Counted from the first letter of the stretch, positions 40,586-50,547 are shown. The stretch: 64,000 nucleotides of DNA from Leptobacterium_A meishanense (GCF_037645805.1 NZ_JBBEXE010000007.1:1-64000), one strand, 5' to 3'. Notes: generated by a model not told the origin, from the sequence alone. Translations and numbers: made by a program.

Positions 40586-42354
40586 TAGATTTGTTTGTCA
40601 ATTTGAGAAATTACTTCTGCCGCTTTTTGGTAATCTTGCTGCATGGCTACTTCTGATGCAGGGCTGTACCTTGCCAATTCACAGCTTTTTAAAAGTCCGA
40701 TAAAACTGTCTACAACAACACTGTTCACCTTTTTAGAAGTTAATAAAGCGTGAATTTTATCTTTACTGAATTCAGCAGTTTCAATGTGGAGTTTTGCTTT
40801 TAAATAGTTATGCAAGGCTCTTTCTAAAGCTTCATAAAACAGCTCCTTTTTGCCTAATGTTTTTTTAGCTTCCGACAGATATTTTTTGGCAAGCTTATTT
40901 GCTTTTCTAATTCTGTTCCCTTGTACATCTGCGTTTATAGCCTTTTTCTTTCTACCTACAAAAATGGCCACAGGAATTAGCAGTAGGGGTGCAAGGAGCA
41001 ATGCATAAAATGTTTTTGAGTTGAAAAACTCTTTTTGTTTAATAGGTTTCAGGTTTGGGGTTAATTTGATGAATCTAAATTGACTTCCGGTAGTTATAAT
41101 AGCTTGTTTATTGGGTGTTGAGGTCACAGCATTGGTTGAATTGCTATTGTTGACAGGTCCTTCAAAAACATTGACTAGGATTTCTTGAGATTTTAGTGTT
41201 TTATAGATTTCATCTGAAGGATCAAAATAAGAGAAGGTTACCGGAGGAATAGGATACTTTCCTCTGTATTGTGGTACAACCGTGTAATTGTCAGTCATTT
41301 TTCCTCTAGACCCGGAAATATTAGTATTGACATTTTCTTCATATTCAGGGTCATATACTTCTAAAGATCCGGGAAGGGTTAGTTTGGGCAGATCAAACAA
41401 TTTAAGGTTTCCTTTTCCGGAGACTTCCACTTTTAGCTGAAATGACTCGGAAGCCTTTAAGTCTGTTTTGCTAGGGATCACGTTAAAATCAAAATTGCCC
41501 ACTGCTCCGGTAAAATTTTCCGGTTTGCCATTTTCCGGCAGTGGTTTTACATTGATAGTCCGGTTTCCTGCAGCAATTGTTTTATGGGCTTGTGTATAGA
41601 TGCGGCTACCAAAAAAATCTCGTCTATTAGTGGGCACATCTACAGTTACATCTAAAGACAGGGGTTCTATGGTAAGTTTCCCTGTTTTCTGAGGGTATAA
41701 AACGACGCGTTTAAGCACTACGTATCGGTAAGAACGCCCTTTATAGGTGCCGTTTTCTACTTTTAGCCGTTTTACAGGAATATCTTGGCTCCAGAAATTG
41801 TTGTATTTTGGGTTGTCTAACGGCCGGAAGTCGCTCACATTAATATTAGGGCTTACATAGAGTTTATAGACAACACTAACAGCCTCATTTAAGTAGGGCC
41901 TTGTTTTAGAAACTTCAGCAACAAGATGCAAATTTTCTTCTGCAATATCATCGGCGGTTGGGGGAGCATTCGGGTTGTCTACTGCCGCGGTTACTTCTAC
42001 TGTTTTTGGAAGTGTTTTATAGATTTTCCCATCTATTTGAATAGAAGCTTGTTGTATGGTAAACTTTCCTCTTGCTGTGGGGACAAGGATATAAGTATAC
42101 GATTTGGAGTAAGTTCTTTTCCCATTAACCCAGGAGTTGCTTATGGACTGACTGGGGCCACTAACCCTAAAACCGTCAAAGTTTGGCGGAATGAAATTGT
42201 CACCATCTTTGTTCATATGAAATTCTACTAACAGGCGCTCATTTACACCAAGCCTTTCTTTGCTGAGCTTTACTTCAAACACAACATTATCCTCTTGTGC
42301 TACAAGCGTTGTGTAACTACTTAATACGAGTATGATTGTTAATAGCTTTTTCAT
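40585..42354 (-). CDS. batD: BatD family protein
   Basis: A 589-residue protein with a signal peptide (MKKLLTIILVLSSYTTLVAQ), a long periplasmic part with repeated Ig-like beta segments (for example VELEVSGKGN-type strands and PVTFSYFDPSDEIY), one membrane helix near residue 440 (LLLAPLLLIPVAIFVG) and a cytoplasmic C-terminal domain. This is the BatD/DUF layout of aerotolerance operons. The ATG at 42354 is preferred over a TTG five codons upstream because the signal peptide then starts normally. It is between batC and batE. Confidence 0.9.
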   Translation of the reverse strand: MKKLLTIILVLSSYTTLVAQEDNVVFEVKLSKERLGVNERLLVEFHMNKDGDNFIPPNFDGFRVSGPSQSISNSWVNGKRTYSKSYTYILVPTARGKFTIQQASIQIDGKIYKTLPKTVEVTAAVDNPNAPPTADDIAEENLHLVAEVSKTRPYLNEAVSVVYKLYVSPNINVSDFRPLDNPKYNNFWSQDIPVKRLKVENGTYKGRSYRYVVLKRVVLYPQKTGKLTIEPLSLDVTVDVPTNRRDFFGSRIYTQAHKTIAAGNRTINVKPLPENGKPENFTGAVGNFDFNVIPSKTDLKASESFQLKVEVSGKGNLKLFDLPKLTLPGSLEVYDPEYEENVNTNISGSRGKMTDNYTVVPQYRGKYPIPPVTFSYFDPSDEIYKTLKSQEILVNVFEGPVNNSNSTNAVTSTPNKQAIITTGSQFRFIKLTPNLKPIKQKEFFNSKTFYALLLAPLLLIPVAIFVGRKKKAINADVQGNRIRKANKLAKKYLSEAKKTLGKKELFYEALERALHNYLKAKLHIETAEFSKDKIHALLTSKKVNSVVVDSFIGLLKSCELARYSPASEVAMQQDYQKAAEVISQIDKQI

Positions 42355-42370
42355 CTTTTCACAGTACAAT

Positions 42371-43243
42371 CTACCAATCTTTTTCAGCTTTTACTGGTTT
42401 TCCTTTTACTTTTTTGGCATTCAACTTATCCTGCACCTTTTTTTCTTCATTGTTCATGGCTTCTAGTAGGTTTTTTATTTGTTGAGGAGATAACTGGCTA
42501 GGGCGTTGTTGCGGAGTTCCTTTTTGATCTTCCGGTTTTTCACCTTGCTTGTTTTCCTCTTTTTTGTCCTGTTTTTTATCGTTTTCTCCTTTGTTATCTT
42601 TTTCAGGGTTTTTATCGCCTTCTTTGTTTTCTCCGTTTTTATCTTCTTTTTTCTCGTCTTCTTTGTTGTCGCTTTTCTTGTCTTTATTGTTTTCTCCGTC
42701 TTTGTTGTCTTGGTCTTTGTCCTTCTTGTCCTCTTTATTATCCTTATTGTCTTTGTTTTTTTCGTTTTCTTGTTGTTGTTTTTTCAACATTTCTTTGGCA
42801 AGGGCTAAGTTGTAGCGGGTTTCATCATCAGCAGGGTCATTTCGTAAAGATTCTTTGTAAGCTTCTACTGCTTTTTCGTATTCTTTATTTTTCATAAAAA
42901 CATTGCCCATATTGTGGTAAGCACTGTGTTTTTCTCCTTTTGAATCAGCTACCTCTCCTGCTTGTTTGTATCGGGAAAATGCTTCTCCCAAGCTATTTTC
43001 ACTATAGTAAGCATTTCCAAGGTTGTATTTGGCAGCAGCATAATCACCACTTTTAGAAATTGCCTTACGGTAAGCAGCTTCCGCATCAGCAAACTTTGCT
43101 TCTGCTAAGTCGCTATTTGCATCATAGACAAGGTTGTTGGCTTGTACCAATGCTTTTTGCTTCTCTTTTTCTTCTTTTGTTGTTTGAGAAAAAGCAAATT
43201 GACTGACGCCCACAAATAATAATATCCACTTCATTTTTTTCAT
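42371..43243 (-). CDS. batC: BatC: tetratricopeptide repeat protein
   Basis: A 290-residue exported protein: signal peptide (1-19), TPR repeats over about 30-155 (AKYNLGNAYYSENSLGEAF, AYHNMGNVFMKNKEYEKAVEAYKESL), then a linker of about 80 residues made almost only of Lys, Asp, Asn, Glu and Gly (positions 42590-42790), and a short C-terminal helix. The linker is low complexity at the protein and DNA level, so its length may vary between strains. Its ATG overlaps the batB stop (TGATG). It probably mediates protein contacts in the Bat complex. Confidence 0.88.
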   Translation of the reverse strand: MKKMKWILLFVGVSQFAFSQTTKEEKEKQKALVQANNLVYDANSDLAEAKFADAEAAYRKAISKSGDYAAAKYNLGNAYYSENSLGEAFSRYKQAGEVADSKGEKHSAYHNMGNVFMKNKEYEKAVEAYKESLRNDPADDETRYNLALAKEMLKKQQQENEKNKDNKDNKEDKKDKDQDNKDGENNKDKKSDNKEDEKKEDKNGENKEGDKNPEKDNKGENDKKQDKKEENKQGEKPEDQKGTPQQRPSQLSPQQIKNLLEAMNNEEKKVQDKLNAKKVKGKPVKAEKDW

Positions 43244-44286
43244 CAGCTGTCTTGTTTTTCGTTAAACAAATTTAATCGTTGCAACCATGCTGTTTTTCGT
43301 TCTAAGAGAAAAATATCTAAAAACAACAGTATGATGGCAGCTCCCAGAAACCATTGGAATTGGTCTTTAAAATCAGCAAATTGTTTTGCTTCAAATTCTT
43401 TTTTATCTAGCTGTGCAAGCGTTTCTTTTATATATTCAACAACTTTTTCGGTATTGTTTCCGTTAATGTACCCACCATTTCCTTTTTCGGCAATATTCCT
43501 TAGGATTGTTTCATTTAACCGGGTGATAACGACTTCTCCGGTTCGATCTTTTTTGTAACTTTCAACAACACCGTTACGTTTTTCAGGGATGGGGCCTCCT
43601 TTGGCCGTGCCAACACCAATGGTAAATACTTTTATGCCTTCTGCAACAGCTTCTTCTACAGCGTCAGCTGCTCTTTCGGAATGGTCTTCTCCATCAGAAA
43701 TAATGAGCAGTACTCTATTGGTTTGTTCTTCATCATTATAATAGGTTTTGGAAAGTTCAATAGCGTCATCGATAGCGGTTCCTTGAGAGGAAAGCATATT
43801 GGTATTCATGTTTTGCAAAAACATTTTTGCTGCAGAATAGTCGGTTGTAATAGGTAATTGCGGGAATGCTTGCCCGGCATAGGCAATAATACCAATCCGG
43901 TCACTCCCTAATTGATTGATGATTTCTGAAACAAGCCGTTTGGTTTTTTCTAGACGGTTGGGCGCAATGTCTTCTGCCAACATGCTTTTAGAGACATCTA
44001 CGGCAAACACCAAATCCAGTCCTTCTCTTTTAACGGTTTCTAGTTTGGTACCGATTTTCGGGTTTACTAATCCTATTGTAAGGGATGTTATAGAAAGTAG
44101 GGCAATAATAAGTTTAAAGGTAGATTTGAAAAAGGAACGGTCAGGGCTTAGTTTTGCCAAGAGTTCTTTATCTGCAAACCTGGCTTGTGTTCGTTTCTTC
44201 CAAAATTGAAGAAATAGAAAAGCCAGGATCATTACAGGGATAATGACTAAAGCATAGAAATATATTTTTTCTTCAAGTTGGTACAT
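43243..44286 (-). CDS. batB: BatB: von Willebrand factor A membrane protein
   Basis: A 347-residue membrane protein with helices near residues 8-28 and 56-74 and a C-terminal one near 313-329. The VWA domain between them has a MIDAS DVSKS motif at Asp97-Ser101 and the SDGEDH segment that completes the metal site. This is the arrangement of BatB. It is one base from batA and overlaps batC, indicating tight co-translation. Role in envelope stress or aerotolerance is known only at the genetic level in Bacteroides. Confidence 0.92.
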   Translation of the reverse strand: MYQLEEKIYFYALVIIPVMILAFLFLQFWKKRTQARFADKELLAKLSPDRSFFKSTFKLIIALLSITSLTIGLVNPKIGTKLETVKREGLDLVFAVDVSKSMLAEDIAPNRLEKTKRLVSEIINQLGSDRIGIIAYAGQAFPQLPITTDYSAAKMFLQNMNTNMLSSQGTAIDDAIELSKTYYNDEEQTNRVLLIISDGEDHSERAADAVEEAVAEGIKVFTIGVGTAKGGPIPEKRNGVVESYKKDRTGEVVITRLNETILRNIAEKGNGGYINGNNTEKVVEYIKETLAQLDKKEFEAKQFADFKDQFQWFLGAAIILLFLDIFLLERKTAWLQRLNLFNEKQDS

Positions 44287-45288
44287 CTATATAAAGCTTC
44301 TAAATAGTGTATATTTTAATAGTAATTCAATAAGCAGCAAACCTCCTGCCAAAAGGGCAAGCGAGCGATACTTTTCTTCAAAATTTGTATATCGGAACTC
44401 TTCTACTTCTGTTTTCTCAAGTTTATTAATTTCCCGATAGATTTCTTCTAATTTTTGATTGTCAGTAGCTCTAAAATAACTTCCTCCGGTCACTTTAGCG
44501 ATTTCTTTGAGGAGTTTTTCATCTATTTCTACTTCTCGGTACCCGTACCGGAAACTTCCGTCAGGATTATAGGCTACAGGTGTTAATGCCATGCCATTGG
44601 TTCCTAACCCAATGGTATATGTTTTTATACCATATTCTATAGCTAATTCTGCGGCAGTCCGGGGTTCTATAAAGCCCGCATTGTTCACCCCATCTGTTAG
44701 CAGGATAATAACTTTACTTAATGCTTTACTTTCTTTTAACCGGTTTACAGATGTAGCTAGTCCCATACCGATGGCTGTTCCATCTTCTATTTGACCATAG
44801 GTGATTTCCCGAAGGGCTCCTAACACAATAGATTTGTCACTGGTAATGGGGGTTTTGGTATAACTTTCCCCTGAATAAACAACCAAGCCTATCCGGTCGT
44901 TCGGGCGTCCTTTTATGAACTCGGCAGCAACATCTTTTAATGCAGATAACCGGTTAGGTTTAAGGTCTTTTGATAGCATACTTGAAGATACATCAATAGC
45001 AATAACGATGTCAATTCCTTTGGTTGTTTTTGTCCTTGTGGATACTTCTTTGGTTTGTGGCCTTGCTAATGCGGTTATCAATGCAGCAAGGGCCAACAAG
45101 CGAAGTGCAAATAGTAAAGGTTTTAACCTTGGCAAGAATGTGCTTGTTATTTTAAACCCTTTTACACTAGATATTTTTAGCGAAGCTGTTGTTTGTCTTT
45201 GTTTGAAAACATACCATAGTATTGCCACTGGAAGCAGTAGGAGCAACCAGAAGAATTGTGGATTGGCAAATTGGATATTTTCAAACAT
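44287..45288 (-). CDS. batA: BatA: von Willebrand factor A membrane protein
   Basis: A 333-residue membrane protein, paralogous to BatB. Two helices (about 11-28 and 58-75) precede a VWA domain with the MIDAS motif DVSSS at Asp99-Ser103, TDGVNN completing the metal site, and a C-terminal helix near 310-327. It is flanked without gap by batB and by the unnamed membrane protein gene, so it is part of the operon. Expected to act in the inner membrane with the MoxR ATPase. Confidence 0.92.
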   Translation of the reverse strand: MFENIQFANPQFFWLLLLLPVAILWYVFKQRQTTASLKISSVKGFKITSTFLPRLKPLLFALRLLALAALITALARPQTKEVSTRTKTTKGIDIVIAIDVSSSMLSKDLKPNRLSALKDVAAEFIKGRPNDRIGLVVYSGESYTKTPITSDKSIVLGALREITYGQIEDGTAIGMGLATSVNRLKESKALSKVIILLTDGVNNAGFIEPRTAAELAIEYGIKTYTIGLGTNGMALTPVAYNPDGSFRYGYREVEIDEKLLKEIAKVTGGSYFRATDNQKLEEIYREINKLEKTEVEEFRYTNFEEKYRSLALLAGGLLLIELLLKYTLFRSFI

Positions 45289-45290
45289 TT

Positions 45291-46946
45291 TTAATTAATT
45301 GCTTTAAAGTTTATAGAGTTTAAGATACGTTGTACCACGTCTTGGGCATAGCGGTTATCATCTTTGTGTACAATGACCAATTGTTGAAAACCACCATTTT
45401 CAGCGAAACTCAGTAAGGTGTATTGTTGTTTTTGTTCTTTTGTTGATTCAGGCCCCTTCATGAGCATACTTCCGTATACTTTGATACCTTCTTTTCCAGT
45501 AAGGGTTTCAAACTTGTCTTGTTTGGTGATGATATTTTTAGCGCCTTCTGCTTCAAATAAAGCAATACTCCCGTCAATCGCTTTTTGAAGGTCAAATTCA
45601 ACATCTTTGTTAAATGTGGTAACACTTGCCATGATATAAAAATGATCAGTTAGTGTCCCATAAGCAAAGGTTTGGTTGCTATGTATGGAAGCTTTAGCTT
45701 CCTTAGGGATTGGCAACTCAAATCTTTTTAAAACTTCGGGAGCTTCCAATTCGATGGGCGGATAACCATATTCACTGGCAACCCATTCTCCTTCTAACAA
45801 AGCTTTTGTGGGATGCCCTAAAACCGTATCTTTTACGGTATGGAAACCAAAAAAACCAATGGCCCCGGCAGTAACCATAAGGACAAGGAGTAACGAAGCA
45901 GCCCCTGCGATAATAATTTTTCTTTTACGTTTCTTTTGTGTCAGTTGTAGCAGGTATTCTTCATCATTCTGTAGGTCTTCCTCAGTGGGCTCGGGGAGCC
46001 CTTCTTTGGTTTTTACGACAATTTGCTCAATGGCTTTTCGATCAGCTTCGGCAATGTTGTTTTCGGGTTTAGACTTTGCAAACTTTACCAAGTCAGCGGT
46101 TTTGAGGACCTGCTGAAATTGTTTGATGGTCTCTTTCTCAATTTTTAATGCTCCCGAATCTTTTAGCATTTCTATTTTTTGAATAAGCTCGTCTGTAGTA
46201 CTTTCCAATGCTGAAATATGTACATCTTCTTCTATATATGCCCTAACAATATTAGTGAGTTCGGAATAATATTGTTTATGCTCGGATTGAATTAAATATT
46301 TAGATTCTTCCAGTTTTTTTAGTTCCAGCATTGCCCTGTCAAAAGGAGGGAGCAAGGCCACTTTTTCTTCTTCGGACAATGGTTTTTTACGGAAGAAAAA
46401 CCAATATACAAAGCTGCCAACAATGGCAATGCCGAGAAACCACCAGAGGTAGGATAACCATCCGGAGTAATTTTTTTCTACAGCAATGATCGGTTTTATG
46501 TCATACATTTTTTGCTTGGTTGTATCTACCAATACAGTATTGACATCTATTTGTATGGAATCCGTAAAAAAAGGTGTGTTGTTGACAAGGATTTGCTGTC
46601 TAGGGAGCATATAACTTCCGGAATCAAATTGTGTAAGGGCATATTTTTTAATGAGGTTATAACGGTCTTTGTTTCTAGAGGTATCCACCGGATAGGATTC
46701 TATAACCTCTAGAGGCAAAAAAGCTTTAGCCTCGGGAAAAACTACTTGTGCTGTGGTATCAACTTCTACATCTACTGTAAAATTAATTTGCTCTCCAATC
46801 AATATCTTAGTAGAATCAATGGTAGAAGTGACTTTTGGGGCATTTTGCGCAGTACTATGAAAAACCACAAAGAACAGTATCCAAAAAAACCAAAAAAGCT
46901 TTTTTTGGAGTATTTTAAAAATCTTATGTAACGATAGATTTCCCAT
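45291..46946 (-). CDS. Bat-operon membrane protein with two internal anchors, function unknown
   Basis: A 551-residue protein between DUF58 and batA. It has a signal peptide (about 16-34), a periplasmic BatD-like beta segment (35-155), a membrane helix near 163-183, a cytoplasmic helical domain (185-340), a second helix near 346-368, and a C-terminal domain of about 180 residues with no recognised motif. Equivalents occur in Bacteroidetes bat operons but I know no assigned function. A GTG at 46958 overlaps the upstream gene; the ATG at 46946, 4 bp after that stop, is preferred because the signal peptide is then close to the start. Confidence 0.82.
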   Translation of the reverse strand: MGNLSLHKIFKILQKKLFWFFWILFFVVFHSTAQNAPKVTSTIDSTKILIGEQINFTVDVEVDTTAQVVFPEAKAFLPLEVIESYPVDTSRNKDRYNLIKKYALTQFDSGSYMLPRQQILVNNTPFFTDSIQIDVNTVLVDTTKQKMYDIKPIIAVEKNYSGWLSYLWWFLGIAIVGSFVYWFFFRKKPLSEEEKVALLPPFDRAMLELKKLEESKYLIQSEHKQYYSELTNIVRAYIEEDVHISALESTTDELIQKIEMLKDSGALKIEKETIKQFQQVLKTADLVKFAKSKPENNIAEADRKAIEQIVVKTKEGLPEPTEEDLQNDEEYLLQLTQKKRKRKIIIAGAASLLLVLMVTAGAIGFFGFHTVKDTVLGHPTKALLEGEWVASEYGYPPIELEAPEVLKRFELPIPKEAKASIHSNQTFAYGTLTDHFYIMASVTTFNKDVEFDLQKAIDGSIALFEAEGAKNIITKQDKFETLTGKEGIKVYGSMLMKGPESTKEQKQQYTLLSFAENGGFQQLVIVHKDDNRYAQDVVQRILNSINFKAIN

Positions 46947-46950
46947 TTTT

Positions 46951-47817
46951 TTATCCACGTCTTTTAAAATAGCCTAACAGCTTTTTTACATAGCTTTCAT
47001 CTACCCTACAACTCAATAATCCGGCGCCGCTTTTTGTAAATGTGTCTTGGAAATAACTTACTTGTTCTATGTAATGCTTTGCATAGTTATTCCTCACTTT
47101 TTTAGATTGTGTGTTCACAAGCAGCAGTTCTCCGCTTTCGGCATCTTCCATTTGTACCATTCCCAGGTTTGGGATTTGTTCTTCCCGATGATCGTATATC
47201 CGAATCCCGGTAAGGTCGTGTTTTTTGCTGGCAATTTTTAATGTTTGTTCATAATCGCTTGTTATAAAATCAGAAAGTATAAAAACAATTGCTTTCTTTT
47301 TCATAACGTTGGAAAGGAACTTTAAGGCTTCAGAAATATCCGTTTTATTACTACGGGGCTCATATTCAATGAGTTCCCGAATGATACGGAGCACATGTGA
47401 ACGCCCCTTTTTAGGGGGAATGAACAATTCTACTTCGTCGGAAAATAAAATAAGCCCAATCTTGTCATTGTTTTGTGTTGCAGAAAACGCAAGCGTAGCA
47501 GCGATTTCAGTAATGATCTCTTTTTTAAACTGTTGAGAGGTTCCAAACAACTCAGAACCACTTATGTCTACCATGAGCATCATAGTGAGCTCGCGTTCTT
47601 CTTCAAACACTTTTACAAAAGGCTCGTTATAACGTGCAGTAACATTCCAGTCAATAGCCCTTACATCGTCTCCATACTGATATTGGCGTACTTCGCTAAA
47701 GGTCATCCCCCGTCCTTTGAAGGTAGAATGATATTCTCCCCCGAAGATATGGTCGCTTAAGCGACGGGTTTTGATCTCTATTTTCCGGACTTTTTTAAGT
47801 AATTCTTTCGTATCCAT
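46951..47817 (-). CDS. DUF58 domain-containing protein
   Basis: A 288-residue cytoplasmic protein with a DUF58 N-terminal region (RGMTFSEVRQYQYGDDVRAIDW near residue 36-57, the family signature) and a VWA-like fold with MVDISGSELFG near 90-100 that keeps only part of the MIDAS set. It is encoded between moxR and the two-anchor protein. DUF58 proteins accompany MoxR ATPases in nearly all such operons and likely form a chaperone complex with them; the activity is not known. Confidence 0.93.
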   Translation of the reverse strand: MDTKELLKKVRKIEIKTRRLSDHIFGGEYHSTFKGRGMTFSEVRQYQYGDDVRAIDWNVTARYNEPFVKVFEEERELTMMLMVDISGSELFGTSQQFKKEIITEIAATLAFSATQNNDKIGLILFSDEVELFIPPKKGRSHVLRIIRELIEYEPRSNKTDISEALKFLSNVMKKKAIVFILSDFITSDYEQTLKIASKKHDLTGIRIYDHREEQIPNLGMVQMEDAESGELLLVNTQSKKVRNNYAKHYIEQVSYFQDTFTKSGAGLLSCRVDESYVKKLLGYFKRRG

Positions 47818-47871
47818 TGGGTTTCAGTAACAGTTATCAGTTGATAATTTGATGGTTGTTTTTTGAAACTA

Positions 47872-48873
47872 CTATGGCACTTCAATCTCGTTGATCACTT
47901 TATTGATGATGTCTTCTGTAGTCACATTTTCGGCCTCTGCTTCATAAGTAAGCCCTATACGGTGGCGCAGTACATCATGAACAATAGCCCTTACATCTTC
48001 AGGGATCACATAACCTCTCCGTTTGATGAAGGCATAACATTTAGCTGCGTTGGCAAGGTTAATACTTCCTCTTGGAGAAGCCCCGAAGCTAATAAGTGAT
48101 TTTAAGTCAGCCAATTTATATTTTTCAGGGTACCGGGTAGCAAAAACAATATCGAGGATGTATTTTTCAATTTTTTCATCCATGTACACTTCCCGCACGA
48201 CTTCTTGTGCTTTTAAGATTTGTTTTACGGAAACTACCGGATTCACTTTTTCAAAAGCTCCTTTTAGGTTAGCTCTTATAATAAGCTGCTCTTCGTCCAT
48301 TTTAGGATAATCAATTACCGTTTTTAGCATGAAACGGTCTACCTGCGCTTCCGGTAATGGATAGGTCCCTTCCTGTTCTACCGGATTTTGGGTGGCCATT
48401 ACCAAGAAAGGTTTATCAAGCGGAAAAGTTTCATCGCCGATAGTTACTTGCTTTTCCTGCATGGCCTCGAGCAATGCTGACTGTACTTTGGCTGGGGCCC
48501 GGTTGATCTCATCAGCTAGCACAAAATTGGCAAAAATAGGCCCTTTTTTTACTGAAAAATCATTCTGTTTGATGTTATATATAAGTGTTCCTACAACATC
48601 TGCAGGAAGCAAATCGGGCGTGAATTGAATTCGGCTAAAGCTTCCATTAACAGCTTTTGAAAGGGTGTTTATTGCCAACGTTTTTGCAAGACCAGGAACT
48701 CCTTCCAACAAAATATGCCCTTGCCCTAAAAGCCCAATGAGCAGACGTTCCATCATGTGCTTTTGACCGACAATTACTTTATTGACTTCTTGGTTTAGGA
48801 GGTCAATGAATGCACTTTCTTTGGCAATTTTTTCATTAATTTCACTAATATCTACAGTAGCGTTTTCTTCCAT
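47872..48873 (-). CDS. MoxR family AAA ATPase
   Basis: A 333-residue AAA+ ATPase. Walker A is GVPGLAKT (58-65), Walker B is FVLADEINRAP (near 119-129), followed by sensor 1 in MATQNPVEQEGTYPLPEAQVDRF and the sensor 2 region with SPRGSINLANAAK. MoxR ATPases are thought to act as chaperones that mature VWA-domain complexes. It is the first gene of the bat operon, with 54 bp to the DUF58 gene, and a promoter-like sequence precedes it. Confidence 0.95.
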   Translation of the reverse strand: MEENATVDISEINEKIAKESAFIDLLNQEVNKVIVGQKHMMERLLIGLLGQGHILLEGVPGLAKTLAINTLSKAVNGSFSRIQFTPDLLPADVVGTLIYNIKQNDFSVKKGPIFANFVLADEINRAPAKVQSALLEAMQEKQVTIGDETFPLDKPFLVMATQNPVEQEGTYPLPEAQVDRFMLKTVIDYPKMDEEQLIIRANLKGAFEKVNPVVSVKQILKAQEVVREVYMDEKIEKYILDIVFATRYPEKYKLADLKSLISFGASPRGSINLANAAKCYAFIKRRGYVIPEDVRAIVHDVLRHRIGLTYEAEAENVTTEDIINKVINEIEVP

Positions 48874-48894
48874 ATGCAGTTATTTTTAAGGACG

Positions 48895-48926
48895 TGAATA
48901 TACTAATCCCATTTTGAGGTTGCAAA
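48895..48926 (-). promoter_or_regulatory. Candidate promoter of the bat operon
   Basis: On the minus strand TTTG (48923-48926), a 20-nt spacer and TATATTCA (48895-48902) match the -33 element perfectly and the -7 element except at two positions. Transcription would start near 48888, about 15 nt before the moxR ATG. Confidence 0.45.
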
Positions 48927-49037
48927 TTGAAAAAATATTAGGCTCCTTGCTGTTAATAATTGGTTAAAACTTATTAATTGCCAGTACTTTTAAGGAAGTT
49001 TTAGGTTTATTACATTTAGTATAAGAAAAACGAGGGT

Positions 49038-49910
49038 ATGACAAACAACACATTTTCAAAAATTATTGCCGGTACTATGGCATGGGGAAGTTGGGGGAAA
49101 GAATTTTCTAAAACAGAGATGGCAGCATTAATAGACCATTGTATAGCGTGTGGCATCACAACATTTGACCATGCAGATATTTATGGAGATTATACTACTG
49201 AAGCTGATTTTGGAGAAGCATTCGCGGCGAGTAAAATTCCTAGGGAACAGATTCAATTGATCTCAAAATGTGGGATTCAGTATATTTCTGAAAATCGATC
49301 TAACAAAGTAAAGCACTACGATTACAGGAAAGCGTATATCGTTTGGTCGGTGGAAAAGTCTTTGAAAGATCTTCGAACAGATTATTTAGATTTGCTTTTA
49401 CTGCACCGTCCGAGCCCTCTAATGCAATCGGATGAAATTTCCGAAGCGATTACAACCTTGAAGCAACAAGGAAAAATTAAAGCTTTTGGCGTGTCAAATT
49501 TTACACCTTCGCAAACAGATCTTATCCAAAAACAGCTAACAGTTTCTGTAAACCAGATTGCATTTTCTTTAACAGCTCATGGGGCAATGCACAACGGTAG
49601 TTTGGACCATATGATGTTGCACAATATCAAACCCATGGCCTGGAATCCTTTGGGGAAGATATTTAAAGAGGAAGACGAACAAACAAGTCGGATAAAACAA
49701 CAGCTATTAGCGTTTATGGAGAAGTATGAAGCTACAGCAGACCAATTGCTTTTGGCATGGATATTAAAACATCCTTCAGGAATCCATCCCGTCATAGGTA
49801 CTACAAATAAGGGGCGAATAGCAAATGCAGTAAAAGCAACAGAAGTTACCATGGACTTAGAAGATTGGTTTATGCTTTTAGTAGCAAGCCAAGGGCATAA
49901 AGTACCTTAA
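49038..49910 (+). CDS. Aldo/keto reductase
   Basis: A 290-residue NAD(P)H-dependent oxidoreductase with a TIM barrel. The catalytic tetrad is seen in FDHADIYGDY (Asp and Tyr near residues 44-49), ISKCGI (Lys near 77) and LLLHRPSP (His near 120). It resembles the YdhF-like branch of the family. The natural substrate is unknown. It heads a plus-strand unit with the HD-domain gene (ATG one base after the stop) and an AlbA_2 gene. Divergent from the bat operon. Confidence 0.92.
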   Translation: MTNNTFSKIIAGTMAWGSWGKEFSKTEMAALIDHCIACGITTFDHADIYGDYTTEADFGEAFAASKIPREQIQLISKCGIQYISENRSNKVKHYDYRKAYIVWSVEKSLKDLRTDYLDLLLLHRPSPLMQSDEISEAITTLKQQGKIKAFGVSNFTPSQTDLIQKQLTVSVNQIAFSLTAHGAMHNGSLDHMMLHNIKPMAWNPLGKIFKEEDEQTSRIKQQLLAFMEKYEATADQLLLAWILKHPSGIHPVIGTTNKGRIANAVKATEVTMDLEDWFMLLVASQGHKVP

Positions 49911-49911
49911 A

Positions 49912-50547
49912 ATGGAACATTCGGTTTTAATAAGTAAATGGACAGCGCTTGCTACAAAATATACAGATGATACAGCATATGTGTCATTTTTGTGGAGCGA
50001 GCTTGAAAGGAACTATTCCTCCAAAAAAAGACATTACCATAATTTAGAACATATTTTAGAGATGCTCCGTTTAGCAGCGCAGTTTGAGACAGCATTAGTC
50101 GATTACGATGTACTATGTTTTGCTATATGGTACCATGATTTAGTCTATAATATATTAAGAAATGACAATGAAAGCCGAAGCGCAAAACGGGCATCAGGTA
50201 GATTGAATAATTTACAGTTAGCAACCAATCGTATAGAAAACTGTGCAATGTTGATCCGCTCTACAAAAAACCACGAGATTATTCTTAAAGAAAATCAAGA
50301 CAATGCTTTTTTATTGGATTTTGATCTTTATAGATTAGGAACTGACTCCGAAACCTATCAAAAGCACTGTGCTAATATCCGAAAGGAGTATATGCGGTAC
50401 CCTGATTTCATCTATTTCCCCAAAAGAAAAAAAATACTCAAGCAGTTTTTGAAAAGGGATTTTATTTACCACACGGATTATTTTCGTGAACATTATGAAG
50501 AAAATGCACGAAACAATATAAAAAAGGAGTTAACAAAATATGATTAA
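49912..50547 (+). CDS. HD-superfamily phosphohydrolase-like protein
   Basis: A 211-residue cytoplasmic protein with a metal-dependent HD-like motif: HYHNLEHI (His ligands near residues 38-44), FAIWYHDLVY (the HD pair near 78-80) and a later DNESRSAKRA segment. It matches the predicted HD superfamily hydrolases of COG4339 type. The substrate, presumably a phosphoester, is unknown. The next gene starts 8 bp before its stop. Confidence 0.88.
   Translation: MEHSVLISKWTALATKYTDDTAYVSFLWSELERNYSSKKRHYHNLEHILEMLRLAAQFETALVDYDVLCFAIWYHDLVYNILRNDNESRSAKRASGRLNNLQLATNRIENCAMLIRSTKNHEIILKENQDNAFLLDFDLYRLGTDSETYQKHCANIRKEYMRYPDFIYFPKRKKILKQFLKRDFIYHTDYFREHYEENARNNIKKELTKYD

Noticed and set aside
42506..42815. 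Two Phe/Ser/Leu-rich open frames on the plus strand opposite batC
   Set aside because: They are the complement of the Lys/Asp/Asn-rich BatC linker; extreme composition and low complexity explain the open frames.
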